From Kiritimatiellia bacterium (lineage in GTDB: Bacteria > Verrucomicrobiota > Kiritimatiellia > RFP12 > UBA1067): a stretch of DNA of 64,000 bases. The DNA lies in the NCBI GenBank assembly GCA_017514235.1, contig JAFWKK010000048.1, forward strand, positions 1-64,000, written 5' to 3'. Positions 53,076 through 64,000 of this stretch are shown piece by piece. The stretch's first letter is position 1. Every line of letters begins with the position of its first letter. The notes under the pieces were generated by a model, which worked only from the letters and a program-made list of their open reading frames with translations, was not told where the DNA came from and did not search any database. The translations under genes and the position numbers were made by a program.

Positions 53076-53234
53076 CGGACCTGAGAAAAATGGTGGTTCT
53101 TTCGGGCGTTGCCGTTTGCAATCGGCTGTGTGATTATGGCATTATACAGCCACTAAGAGGGCAAATAGATGATTGACACCGAAACGGGAATCGGGCGCAA
53201 GGGTTTTATTGGCGCAGGAGCGGCGAGATTTCGG

Positions 53235-53254
53235 CAATGGTTGCAAAACCATTG
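53235..53254 (+). promoter_or_regulatory. Palindrome overlapping the -35 box of the sigma-fusion gene
   Basis: CAATGGTT (53235-53242) and AACCATTG (53247-53254) are perfect inverted repeats around GCAA. As DNA it could be an operator since it overlaps the -35; as RNA it would be an 8-bp stem with a GNRA tetraloop. Confidence 0.5.
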
Positions 53255-53281
53255 AACCTTTTCACGTCAATTCGTTATTAT
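53252..53281 (+). promoter_or_regulatory. Promoter of the sigma-factor/LamG fusion gene
   Basis: TTGAAC (53252-53257), an 18-base spacer and TATTAT (53276-53281); predicted leader about 22 bases before ATG 53310, with a GGAG at 53288-53291 that is rather far from the start. Confidence 0.5.
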
Positions 53282-53309
53282 CTCATGGAGACACCTCTGT
53301 GAATGACCG

Positions 53310-56300
53310 ATGACGGTTGTAGACGAAATCAGGAAAGATCGCGAAAGCGGGGCGAAAAGGCTTGAAAGCGAGTACAAAGCGGGGCTTATGGCCTTCGCTC
53401 GGCGTTTCTGTGCAAATGATTTAGATGCCGAGGCGCTCGTATACCGCACGTTTTCCGAAGTAATCGAAAGGATAGACGGCTATACCGAGCAGTCGGCCTT
53501 CTTCGGTTGGATGTGCAAGATTCTCGTCAACTGTCATGCCAACGACATCCGTCGCCGGTCGAACCAGACAGTCGTGAACATGGGGACGCTTCCCGAAGTC
53601 GAGGATGACGGGGCGACTCGCGTTGTCGAGGCGATTGACGCGAAACTGCTGCGCGAAGCGGTCGAGAATCTGCCGCCGGAGATGAAGGAGGCTGTGCTTC
53701 TTCGCTATTTCATGGATCTGCCGCTCAGGAAGATTTCGCAGATTCTCGCCCAGCCTATTGGCACTGTGAAATCGCGGCTCTACTATGCTCGCGTCATGCT
53801 TGCGCAGCGCCTTGGCGCGAACCTGAAGAAGCCGGCGGTGGCGCTGATAGCCGGGGCGCTGCTTCTGCTTGGCGTGACAGCGGCGGTCGTGGGCGCGGTG
53901 GTGGCAACGAACCGAGATGCTACGGCGATTGAAGGGGCAAAGACGGCAGACGGGGCGCAGGAGACTGAAACGACGGGTGAAGAACGGCTTGTCGATGGCG
54001 CGTATATCCCGTCCGTCCCATACGTCGCTTCCGATCCTTCTATTTCTTCAAATAACAAACAGGGAACACAAAACATGAACATCAAGACAACTGCCGCCGC
54101 GCTCATGACGGCGGCTACAGCCCTTGGCGCGGCACCTGTGGATGCTGAACCGATAGGAAGCGGTCTTGCCGCATATCTTACGTTCGATGATGCGGTGCTG
54201 TCGAATCGCGTCCCGAACGCCACGATCACCGGCGTGACGCTCAGCGACAGCGGCATCGCGTCCGGCGTGAAGAGCGGCGAGTTCGGGCATTCCGGATTCG
54301 GCGGCTATCTCGACATCGACCAAGGCTGGGCGCGACTCGATGGTTCGCAGAACCTGACGTTCGAGAACGGCAACGACTTCACGATCATGGTCTGGATGCG
54401 GGCGGAAGCCAATCAGGTGAGCGATCCGCTCATCTTCGGCAACGGAAACTGGAATACGACATCGGCTCCCGGCGTTCTGCTATCGATGTCCACCATTGTC
54501 CGCTTCAACTATTCCATAAACGGCACGACCCGTCAATCGGGGAGCGTTTCCCCTGAACTTGGCAAGTGGGTGTTCTATGCGATATCGCACACGTCGGACG
54601 GCAAGTTCCGGTACTACTACAGCAGCCCGTCCGGAGTGCTGACGGTGGCCAATGAACTTGATGCGCCCAATCTAAAGTTGATATACGATGCAATTGCCGA
54701 CAGAAAGCCGTTCTATCTCGGACAGGATGGAACTGGCGCATACTCGAAGAAGTTCGTTGGCAAGCTCGACGAGTTCGCGCTCTGGACGCGCGGTCTTCAG
54801 CAGTCGGACATCGAGTCGATCTACAGGAACGGGCGCAAGGGTCGGCTGCTTGACGAACTTCTGAAGCCTGCGATTGCGATGGTGGATGCGGGTTCGGGAA
54901 ACATCGACATTTCCTTCGCCGGTGCGCGGAGCGGATCGTATGAGCTTTATGTAGCGTCCGGTGCCGTTGACGGTGGCGTTGACCGCTTTGCGTGGGATCA
55001 CTTCGATCATGTGGCAACCATCGCGCCGACAGATTCAAGCTATACGTTTGCCCTGTCCAACGATATCAAGAACGAGGGGCGCTACTACCGCTTCTTCCTG
55101 ACCAAGGACGCAAACTACCAGGAAGTTGCTTTTACGGAGAACACCAGTACGGCATTAGGCACGTCTCCATGCATTGATACGGGCTTCAAGCCAACATCCG
55201 CTACATCGGTTTCGGCGGAGATCGAGTTCAATTCCATTGAGGGATGGGAGTACATCTTCGGCAGTGAATTCACAGATGGCGGGGTTAAGTACTACTACTA
55301 TCTCGGCGCAAATGCCTCCGGCGCTTACGATTGGAACACGGAGAGCAAGGGCAGTTCCACTGTGCAGTTCGGTTCGGTCTCGACGGGCGTAAGGTATGGC
55401 TTTGACTTCTGCGTGACCAACGTCTCTTGGTGGACCGTTTCGGGCGCGGAGGAGTCCGCACGGCAGAACTACAAGATAAGAAACAGTCTTGAGGAATTCC
55501 CGGACAGCTCCGTTACAATGTACGTATTCAGGGGCAATCCGCAGACGAGTTATCGTCCGCTCATAGGTAAGATGTATTCGTTTGCCGTGCGGGAGAATGG
55601 TGAGACGGTGCGCGACTATGTGCCGGCTGTGGACTCTTCAGGTGTGGCGGGGCTTTACGAAGTCCTGTCCAAGACCTTCCATCCCAGCGAGACGGCTTAT
55701 CCCTTCACGGCGGGTTCTGTGGTTTCAGGCCGTCTTACCGTCCAGTCCGAGACTGCTAAGGCGATGACGGCGAGCGATCCCATAACCGCCTACTGGGTTG
55801 GCGGAGCGAGTGGGGACGTTGACGAACCCTCGAATTGGCATTGCGTGAACAGCTACGGTACAGTCATCGAGGCAGTTCCGCAGACGATTACAGACATTAA
55901 CATCGCGAATGCATCTCAGATGTTCAGCGCTCCGGCCAATTCAGTGTTCGCCTGCAAGAGCATCACGGTTGGTGCGTCGGTAGCGCTGGCGAGCGACTTT
56001 GACTGGCGCGGCGTGGACATGACAAAGGTTTCCGGGACGCTTGACCTTGCCGGGCACAAGCTTTATCTGGCGGCTGCCGACAACATAGGAAACGCCGTAA
56101 CCTTCACCGACCTGACAGGCGGCGGCGAACTTCATGTTGAGGTCGCTTCCGGAAAGACGGTCGTAAACACGGCAATGGCTCTCGCCGGTGCCGTCACGCT
56201 GGTCAAGGACGGCGCGGGTACGTTTATCGCCAATCGCCAGAGCCAGACCAACTCCGGCGGCGTCAGGGTAGACGGTGGCATATTGGCGACGACGGCATAC

Positions 56301-57170
56301 ATCAATACGCGAGTTCTCGGCGCAAGCGGATCGAAGGTTGTGGTTGCCTGCGGAACGCTGCGCATCGAGAATGGATATACCGGATTGGACGCCCATGACC
56401 TTGAACTTGCGGGCGGGACGCTCCACATGTACAATAGCGAAATGATCGCCGGACGTTCCGTGATCGGCAGCCTGACCCAGACGGAAGATTCGGTCTTGCG
56501 GCTTGAATCCACGCAGTCGGACGACGGCAAGTGCGACACGGAATTCGGCAACGCCGCCGTCTGGGACTTGGGAGGAAAGACGCTCACCATCCAGTTCGTT
56601 ACAGCCAGCACAGACCTCATGCTGGGCAGGGACAGACAGGTAAAGCCGATCTTCAGAAATGGCACCGTTGATGCGCACAACCAGCTCGGGCATTGGCTTG
56701 ACTACGGTGTTGACGCCACCAACAACGTCTGCCTTAAGTTCGGCATGAAGAGTGTGCGGCAATACGGCGATTCAAAGGTGCAGGATTACGTCAACGACAT
56801 CCCGTCTGGACTTGCTGTTGGCGGTAGCTACACGATGTCTATTTATGGAACCTACACTCCGAATTCCGACATAGGCTACAATTTGCGGCTTATGAATGGC
56901 GCGACAGTCGATCTTGGCGCAAGAAACGATGCTTGGCCGATCAGTCTCGGAAATGACAGGATTATGGTGTTCGAGCCTGGCGCAACCATAAACATCGAAT
57001 TGGGCGACAGGCAGCTGACGCAAGGCGATAAGATCGTCTCTTGGAGCGCGATTCCTGCTGGCGTAACGTTCGTCAATTCCTCCGTGTCGAGGAGGCTGCG
57101 CTCATGGTCTCTCGTTGCGACAAATGATGGAATCTATGTGCAAAAAGGAATGGCGATAATCATCAGGTAA
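53310..57170 (+). CDS. ECF sigma factor - membrane segment - LamG - beta-helix fusion, C-terminal IIIR motif
   Basis: 1286 residues in one unbroken frame. Residues 24-85 are sigma region 2 (E-A-L-V-Y-R-T-F-S-E-V, F-F-G-W-M-C-K-I-L-V-N), 113-168 region 4 (L-P-P-E-M-K-E-A-V-L-L-R-Y, then I-G-T-V-K-S-R-L-Y-Y-A-R). Residues 175-200 are a strong membrane helix, followed by an acidic linker to 255. Residue 256 is Met at 54075 with AGGGA nearby, beginning what looks like a second signal peptide (M-N-I-K-T-T-A-A-A-L-M). Residues 285-510 are a LamG/concanavalin domain; then a beta-sandwich and, after A-Y-W-V-G-G, autotransporter-like beta-helix turns to the end K-G-M-A-I-I-I-R. Either a membrane-tethered sigma factor with a huge external part, or two genes whose separating stop was lost. 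Confidence 0.8.
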   Translation: MTVVDEIRKDRESGAKRLESEYKAGLMAFARRFCANDLDAEALVYRTFSEVIERIDGYTEQSAFFGWMCKILVNCHANDIRRRSNQTVVNMGTLPEVEDDGATRVVEAIDAKLLREAVENLPPEMKEAVLLRYFMDLPLRKISQILAQPIGTVKSRLYYARVMLAQRLGANLKKPAVALIAGALLLLGVTAAVVGAVVATNRDATAIEGAKTADGAQETETTGEERLVDGAYIPSVPYVASDPSISSNNKQGTQNMNIKTTAAALMTAATALGAAPVDAEPIGSGLAAYLTFDDAVLSNRVPNATITGVTLSDSGIASGVKSGEFGHSGFGGYLDIDQGWARLDGSQNLTFENGNDFTIMVWMRAEANQVSDPLIFGNGNWNTTSAPGVLLSMSTIVRFNYSINGTTRQSGSVSPELGKWVFYAISHTSDGKFRYYYSSPSGVLTVANELDAPNLKLIYDAIADRKPFYLGQDGTGAYSKKFVGKLDEFALWTRGLQQSDIESIYRNGRKGRLLDELLKPAIAMVDAGSGNIDISFAGARSGSYELYVASGAVDGGVDRFAWDHFDHVATIAPTDSSYTFALSNDIKNEGRYYRFFLTKDANYQEVAFTENTSTALGTSPCIDTGFKPTSATSVSAEIEFNSIEGWEYIFGSEFTDGGVKYYYYLGANASGAYDWNTESKGSSTVQFGSVSTGVRYGFDFCVTNVSWWTVSGAEESARQNYKIRNSLEEFPDSSVTMYVFRGNPQTSYRPLIGKMYSFAVRENGETVRDYVPAVDSSGVAGLYEVLSKTFHPSETAYPFTAGSVVSGRLTVQSETAKAMTASDPITAYWVGGASGDVDEPSNWHCVNSYGTVIEAVPQTITDINIANASQMFSAPANSVFACKSITVGASVALASDFDWRGVDMTKVSGTLDLAGHKLYLAAADNIGNAVTFTDLTGGGELHVEVASGKTVVNTAMALAGAVTLVKDGAGTFIANRQSQTNSGGVRVDGGILATTAYINTRVLGASGSKVVVACGTLRIENGYTGLDAHDLELAGGTLHMYNSEMIAGRSVIGSLTQTEDSVLRLESTQSDDGKCDTEFGNAAVWDLGGKTLTIQFVTASTDLMLGRDRQVKPIFRNGTVDAHNQLGHWLDYGVDATNNVCLKFGMKSVRQYGDSKVQDYVNDIPSGLAVGGSYTMSIYGTYTPNSDIGYNLRLMNGATVDLGARNDAWPISLGNDRIMVFEPGATINIELGDRQLTQGDKIVSWSAIPAGVTFVNSSVSRRLRSWSLVATNDGIYVQKGMAIIIR
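54061..54077 (+). promoter_or_regulatory. Internal ribosome site and start codon within the sigma/LamG fusion
   Basis: AGGGA (54061-54065) lies 9 bases before an in-frame ATG (54075-54077) that opens a signal-peptide-like sequence. Translation from here would give a separate 1031-residue secreted LamG/beta-helix protein ending at 57170. Confidence 0.5.
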
Positions 57171-57178
57171 GGCAAGAG

Positions 57179-59287
57179 ATGAGACGAAGGGAGTTTTTGA
57201 AGTCGTCCGCCGCCGTCGCGGTTTGCGGCGGGCTGACGGCGATTCGCGCCGCCGGTTCCGGGGGTGGTGCTATTCACGGGCGCGTGACGGCTGACGGAAA
57301 GGGACTCGCCGGCGTCGTCGTTTCTGACGGATTGCAATGCGTTCGCACGGACGTGAACGGCGCGTTCGCATTGCCGCGCCGCGAGGGTGCGCGGTTCGTC
57401 GCGTTGTCTGCGCCGTGCGGCTACCAGATGAAGAACTGGTATCGGCGAATAGAGACTGGCGCGACTTATGACTTTGCGCTTGAACGGGCGGCGATTGGGA
57501 GCGCGAAATGTGGATGCCGGTTCGTGCATGTGGCCGATTCGGAAATCGGCGGGGACAATGCGGAGAACAGGCGGTGGATCGCCGAAACGCGCCAGATCGC
57601 CCATGCCGAGCGGTGCGCGTTCATCGTCCATACCGGCGACATCTGCTATCTGAAGGGCATGCAGGCGCACGCGCAGCTGATGAACACGGAGAATATGGGC
57701 TTGCCGGTTCTATACTGCCTCGGCAACCACGATTGCGTCGCGGGCGACTATGGCGAACAGGCGTTTGAGGAGCTTTTCGGGCCTTGTCGATATTCCTTCA
57801 ACGCGGGTGGCATCCATTTCCTCGTCGTGCCGATGACGGAAGGATGGGACGTAAGGCCGAGCTACACCGAGGACGAGCTTGCGGATTGGCTTCGCGCCGA
57901 CCTTGCGCTGATCGACAGGCGTCGGCCTGTCATGGTGTTCAGCCATATGATCTTCCATGCGAAGAACGAGAGCGAGGCGGGGATTGTAATCGGCAAGGAA
58001 CGTCCGCTCGACCTGCGCAGCGCCTGCAACTTCAAGGGCTTCGTGTACGGACACGTCCACAACACCTACACGAGCGGCAACGGCGGTGTTACGTTCATGG
58101 CGTCGTCCAACGCCAACTTCGGAGGCATCGACCATTCGCCGGAGGTCCTGCGGGTGTTCGACGTAAAGCCGGACGGGTCTTTCGTTGCGGAGAACCACTA
58201 CGGCCGCAATCCGTCGCGGACATGGCAGACTTCTCGCGCTGGCGCGGTGTGGGAGCGGAAGCTGCCCGCGCCAGTCCTCTTCTGCACGCCGGTCGTTTCC
58301 GGCGGAAGGGTGTTCGTCGGCACGACGGACGACGAGAACCGCAGCACGGGAATGGTGGTGGCGTTCGACGCGAAAAGCGGGGCGATTGTCTGGAAGCGCA
58401 AAGTCGCCAACTCTATCAAGAACAGGATGGTCGTTGCGGGCGGCAACGTCATCGTGCAGGACGCGGGCGGCAGCGTCTATGCGTTTGCCGCGAACAGCGG
58501 AAGGAGCGCCTGGAAGATGCAGCTGCCGTACCATTTCCAGGTGCTGGCGTCGGCGGTGACGGCATCGGAAGACGGCCGCGCGGCGTATGTCGGTTACGGC
58601 AAGCGGCTGACGGCGGTCGATGCCGCGACGGGTGCGGTGAAGTGGCGCAATTCAGCGTGGGAGAGCGAGCCGATTGCAGGTGCGCCGGGAATTGGCGAGG
58701 GAAAGATAGTGTGGTCGTCGAACTGGGACGGGCTTGAATGCCACGACCTGACGACAGGCGCGCGGCTTTGGCGGCTCGACGGCAAGCCTTGGCGTTTCCC
58801 GGGTGCCGATCCGCTGATTACCGGCGGCAATGCGGTCGTCGCCTGCTACTGGCATATCGGCGAGGTCGATCTTGCGACCGGGCAGGCGTTGCGCGTAAAG
58901 GAGCTCAAGGAGGTGACGGCGTTGCCTTCCGGGCCGATTCTTTCCGTCGGCGGCAAGTATCTCGTAGGCACGCTTGACGGCGGGCTCCTCGCCATCGACA
59001 GCGCGACGCTTGAGATCGTCTGGCACGGCGCGGCGGACATGTCGCTTCTGGCCGTCGGCGCGTATAGACGGAAGGGGCGGATGGTGAACACGTCGCCCGT
59101 CATGGTTGGCGCTTCGACCGTGTGCGCGGCGTGTGCAGACGGCATAATCCATTTCTGGGATCTGGCGACGGGCGCGGAAACGCGCCGCATCGTCACCGGC
59201 GCACCTTATCTTGCCGGCGCGGCGGTTTCGGAAGGGCGCATATTCGCGGCGGACATGGCGGGCGTGATGAGGATGTTCAGGATATGA
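57179..59287 (+). CDS. Tat-exported metallophosphoesterase with PQQ-type beta-propeller
   Basis: 702 residues. A clear twin-arginine leader M-R-R-R-E-F-L-K with an Ala/Val core (to about 27). Residues 30-100 form a small Ig-like/carboxypeptidase-regulatory domain (I-H-G-R-V-T-A-D-G-K-G-L-A-G-V-V-V-S). Residues 110-300 are a calcineurin-type phosphoesterase with all metal motifs: H-V-A-D-S, H-T-G-D-I, G-N-H-D, F-S-H-M and Y-G-H-V-H. Residues 345-702 are a PQQ-like propeller with repeated A-x-D-A-x-T-G-x-x-x-W blades. It probably removes phosphate or opens phosphodiesters in a glycan or nucleotide outside the cytoplasm. It starts 8 bases after the fusion gene's stop and its own stop overlaps the next ATG (ATGA). 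Confidence 0.85.
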   Translation: MRRREFLKSSAAVAVCGGLTAIRAAGSGGGAIHGRVTADGKGLAGVVVSDGLQCVRTDVNGAFALPRREGARFVALSAPCGYQMKNWYRRIETGATYDFALERAAIGSAKCGCRFVHVADSEIGGDNAENRRWIAETRQIAHAERCAFIVHTGDICYLKGMQAHAQLMNTENMGLPVLYCLGNHDCVAGDYGEQAFEELFGPCRYSFNAGGIHFLVVPMTEGWDVRPSYTEDELADWLRADLALIDRRRPVMVFSHMIFHAKNESEAGIVIGKERPLDLRSACNFKGFVYGHVHNTYTSGNGGVTFMASSNANFGGIDHSPEVLRVFDVKPDGSFVAENHYGRNPSRTWQTSRAGAVWERKLPAPVLFCTPVVSGGRVFVGTTDDENRSTGMVVAFDAKSGAIVWKRKVANSIKNRMVVAGGNVIVQDAGGSVYAFAANSGRSAWKMQLPYHFQVLASAVTASEDGRAAYVGYGKRLTAVDAATGAVKWRNSAWESEPIAGAPGIGEGKIVWSSNWDGLECHDLTTGARLWRLDGKPWRFPGADPLITGGNAVVACYWHIGEVDLATGQALRVKELKEVTALPSGPILSVGGKYLVGTLDGGLLAIDSATLEIVWHGAADMSLLAVGAYRRKGRMVNTSPVMVGASTVCAACADGIIHFWDLATGAETRRIVTGAPYLAGAAVSEGRIFAADMAGVMRMFRI

Positions 59288-60258
59288 AAGACTTGATGTG
59301 GGCGACGCTATTCCACCTCGGGCGCAATTTCTGCGGCGACAGCGTGGCGTTCAAGAAGGGGGACAATCTCGCCGCATGCTTCGGCTTCAAGCAGATGGAC
59401 TTCGACGAGGCCATCTGGCGCGAAGCTACGGAACGCATGGCGAAGGGCGGCGTGAACACGGTGATCCTCGACCTCTGCGAAGGCGTTGTGTATCCGTCGC
59501 ACCCGGAGCTCGCGGTGAAGGGGAGCTGGCCGCCCGAGAAGTTGAAGGGCGAGGTGTCGCGTCTCGCTCGGATGGGCATCGAGGCTATTCCAAAGCTGAA
59601 CTTCTCTACGTGCCACGACGACTGGCTCGGCGAGTATTCGCGCATGGTATCGACGCAGACGTACTACAGGGTGTGTCGCGAGATCATATCGGACGTGTTC
59701 GAAATCTTCGGCAGGCCGAGGTTCTTCCACATCGGCTATGACGAGGAGACGGCGGCGAACCAGAAGAGCTATTTCCTCGTTTGCATGCGCCAGGGCGAGA
59801 TGTGGTGGCACGATTTCCTTTTCTTCGTGAAGGAGATCGAAAAGCGCGGTTCGCGGGCATGGATGTGGAGCGACTACATGTGGGACCACGAGGAGGAGTT
59901 CCTGAAGCGCATGCCGCGCTCCGTTCTGCAGTCAAACTGGTACTATGGGCGGCGTTGGGAAGGGGAGCCGCCAGAGCGTCCTTACGAGGCGAAGCGCCTT
60001 GCCGCCTTCGAGAAGCTCGACAAGGCGGGCTTCGACCAGGTGCCGACGGGCACGAACTGGGTGCCGCCGTATTTCAAGAAGGGCGAGAACAACGACGCGA
60101 ACTTCGCGGGACTTGTGAAGCACTGCCGCAAGCACGTCGATCCGAAGCGGCTGAAGGGATTTGTCAACGCCTCGTGGTCGTCGGTGCTGAACGAGAGCCG
60201 ACGCAGGCGCGTGTTCGACGCCATCGATCAGGTTGCGGCCGAGGCCAAGGTCTGGTAA
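59284..60258 (+). CDS. GH20-like TIM-barrel protein without leader, paralogue of 18795-19847
   Basis: 324 residues from ATG 59284, which overlaps the preceding TGA in ATGA; the longer open frame upstream is a shadow of that gene. It lacks a signal peptide. It has the same blocks as the Tat-type paralogue: I-P-K-L-N-F-S-T-C-H-D, W-L-G-E-Y-S-R-M, H-I-G-Y-D-E-E (GH20-like H-x-G-x-D-E), G-E-M-W-W-H-D-F-L-F-F-V-K, W-M-W-S-D-Y, L-D-K-A-G-F-D-Q-V-P. Catalytic activity is inferred from the D-E motif only. Coupling to an exported phosphoesterase while lacking a leader is odd: it may be cytoplasmic or the leader may have been lost. Confidence 0.72.
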   Translation: MKDLMWATLFHLGRNFCGDSVAFKKGDNLAACFGFKQMDFDEAIWREATERMAKGGVNTVILDLCEGVVYPSHPELAVKGSWPPEKLKGEVSRLARMGIEAIPKLNFSTCHDDWLGEYSRMVSTQTYYRVCREIISDVFEIFGRPRFFHIGYDEETAANQKSYFLVCMRQGEMWWHDFLFFVKEIEKRGSRAWMWSDYMWDHEEEFLKRMPRSVLQSNWYYGRRWEGEPPERPYEAKRLAAFEKLDKAGFDQVPTGTNWVPPYFKKGENNDANFAGLVKHCRKHVDPKRLKGFVNASWSSVLNESRRRRVFDAIDQVAAEAKVW

Positions 60259-60283
60259 CACGCCATGCCCATGTCGGGCCGTG

Positions 60284-60295
60284 CCCCCCCCCCCC
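60284..60295 (+). repeat. Run of 12 C directly before the rpoB -35 box
   Basis: Twelve consecutive C, the longest homopolymer I noticed in the window. Such tracts are prone to slippage and also to assembly error. Confidence 0.85.
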
Positions 60296-60325
60296 TTGCG
60301 CGACGGCAGATCTTTATGATATACT
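60296..60325 (+). promoter_or_regulatory. Promoter of rpoB
   Basis: TTGCGC (60296-60301), an 18-base spacer and TATACT (60320-60325). The leader to ATG 60444 is about 112 bases. Confidence 0.6.
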
Positions 60326-60443
60326 ATTACAAATCTGCCCGGCGAAGCGTACAGTTAACAAAGTGGCCGCTTACCACACTTCAGGCGCACATCGGGGGAT
60401 TGGTCGTTTCAGTTTCAACACGCTAAGGAAAAGGTAAGCCAAG

Positions 60444-64000
<3,557 letters not shown>

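Larger units (their letters stand above)
52711..53309 (+). other. Non-coding stretch of 599 bases rich in repeats and hairpins
   Basis: No supported gene apart from a doubtful 19-codon frame. It contains, in order, a hairpin built on 12-base repeats (52798-52854), a 23-base degenerate repeat array (52879-53017), two 22-base repeats (53032-53075), a possible -10 TATACA (53143-53148), a palindrome (53235-53254) and a promoter (53252-53281) leading into the sigma-factor fusion. Confidence 0.7.

Noticed and set aside
52994-53176. A 60-codon frame on the + strand in the repeat region
   Set aside because: It starts inside the repeat array, has no ribosome site and reads as translated repeat.

Overview
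This 64 kb window looks like chromosome of a bacterium in the Verrucomicrobiota / Lentisphaerota / Kiritimatiellota part of the PVC group; a gut-type Kiritimatiellae is my best guess. The grounds are high GC, a dense set of secreted carbohydrate-active enzymes, several very long signal-peptide-bearing beta-helix (autotransporter-like) proteins without a beta-barrel, Tat-type leaders on TIM-barrel and metallophosphatase proteins, and a sigma factor joined to a membrane segment. The placement is inferred from gene content, not from a phylogeny. Every convincing gene lies on the + strand. I found no tRNA, rRNA, transposase, phage gene or true CRISPR array.

Layout. Bases 1-26201 are a secreted glycan-degradation region: the end of a sialidase, a GH2 beta-mannosidase, a GH32/43-like propeller, a GHL10-like barrel with a WD40-like propeller, an alpha/beta-hydrolase esterase with a decayed second copy, a giant beta-helix protein, a GH28-like protein, a secreted VOC + FG-GAP fusion, a GH20-like protein, two paralogous propeller proteins (one with a long beta-helix tail) and a GH42-like TIM-barrel protein. 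Bases 26202-34553 are mostly housekeeping: a zinc-dependent dehydrogenase, an RG-rich zinc-finger-like protein overlapping pheT, pheT, a secreted unknown, a class I/II aminotransferase and ispE.

Bases 34581-51897 are the most unusual part. They hold a GH39-like xylosidase, a frameshifted beta-sandwich protein, an M20-metallopeptidase/CE15-esterase fusion, a beta-helix protein, a decayed beta-lactamase fused to a BPL_N (class I glutaminase-like) domain, a second BPL_N protein, a GH2/M20-metallopeptidase fusion, a GH50-like agarase and an MFS sugar transporter. The same M20 module is attached to two unrelated carbohydrate enzymes, which suggests a pathway for an amide- or ester-decorated polysaccharide in which one domain trims the decoration and its partner cuts the sugar.

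Bases 52027-60258 hold a YqeY-type gene, a tiny lipoprotein, a 600-base non-coding stretch with a hairpin and a 23-base degenerate repeat array, an ECF sigma factor fused in frame to a membrane segment, a LamG domain and a beta-helix, a Tat metallophosphatase with a PQQ-type propeller, and a leaderless-secretion paralogue of the GH20-like protein. rpoB starts at 60444 and runs off the end.

Three cross-cutting signals stand out. Four secreted beta-sandwich/beta-helix proteins end in the same short C-terminus (G-x-x-I/L-I/F-I/V-R then stop). Islands of 7-base tandem repeats sit in frame at domain boundaries of two multidomain proteins. Several genes have a TATAAT-type -10 box so close to the start codon that their mRNAs should be leaderless.
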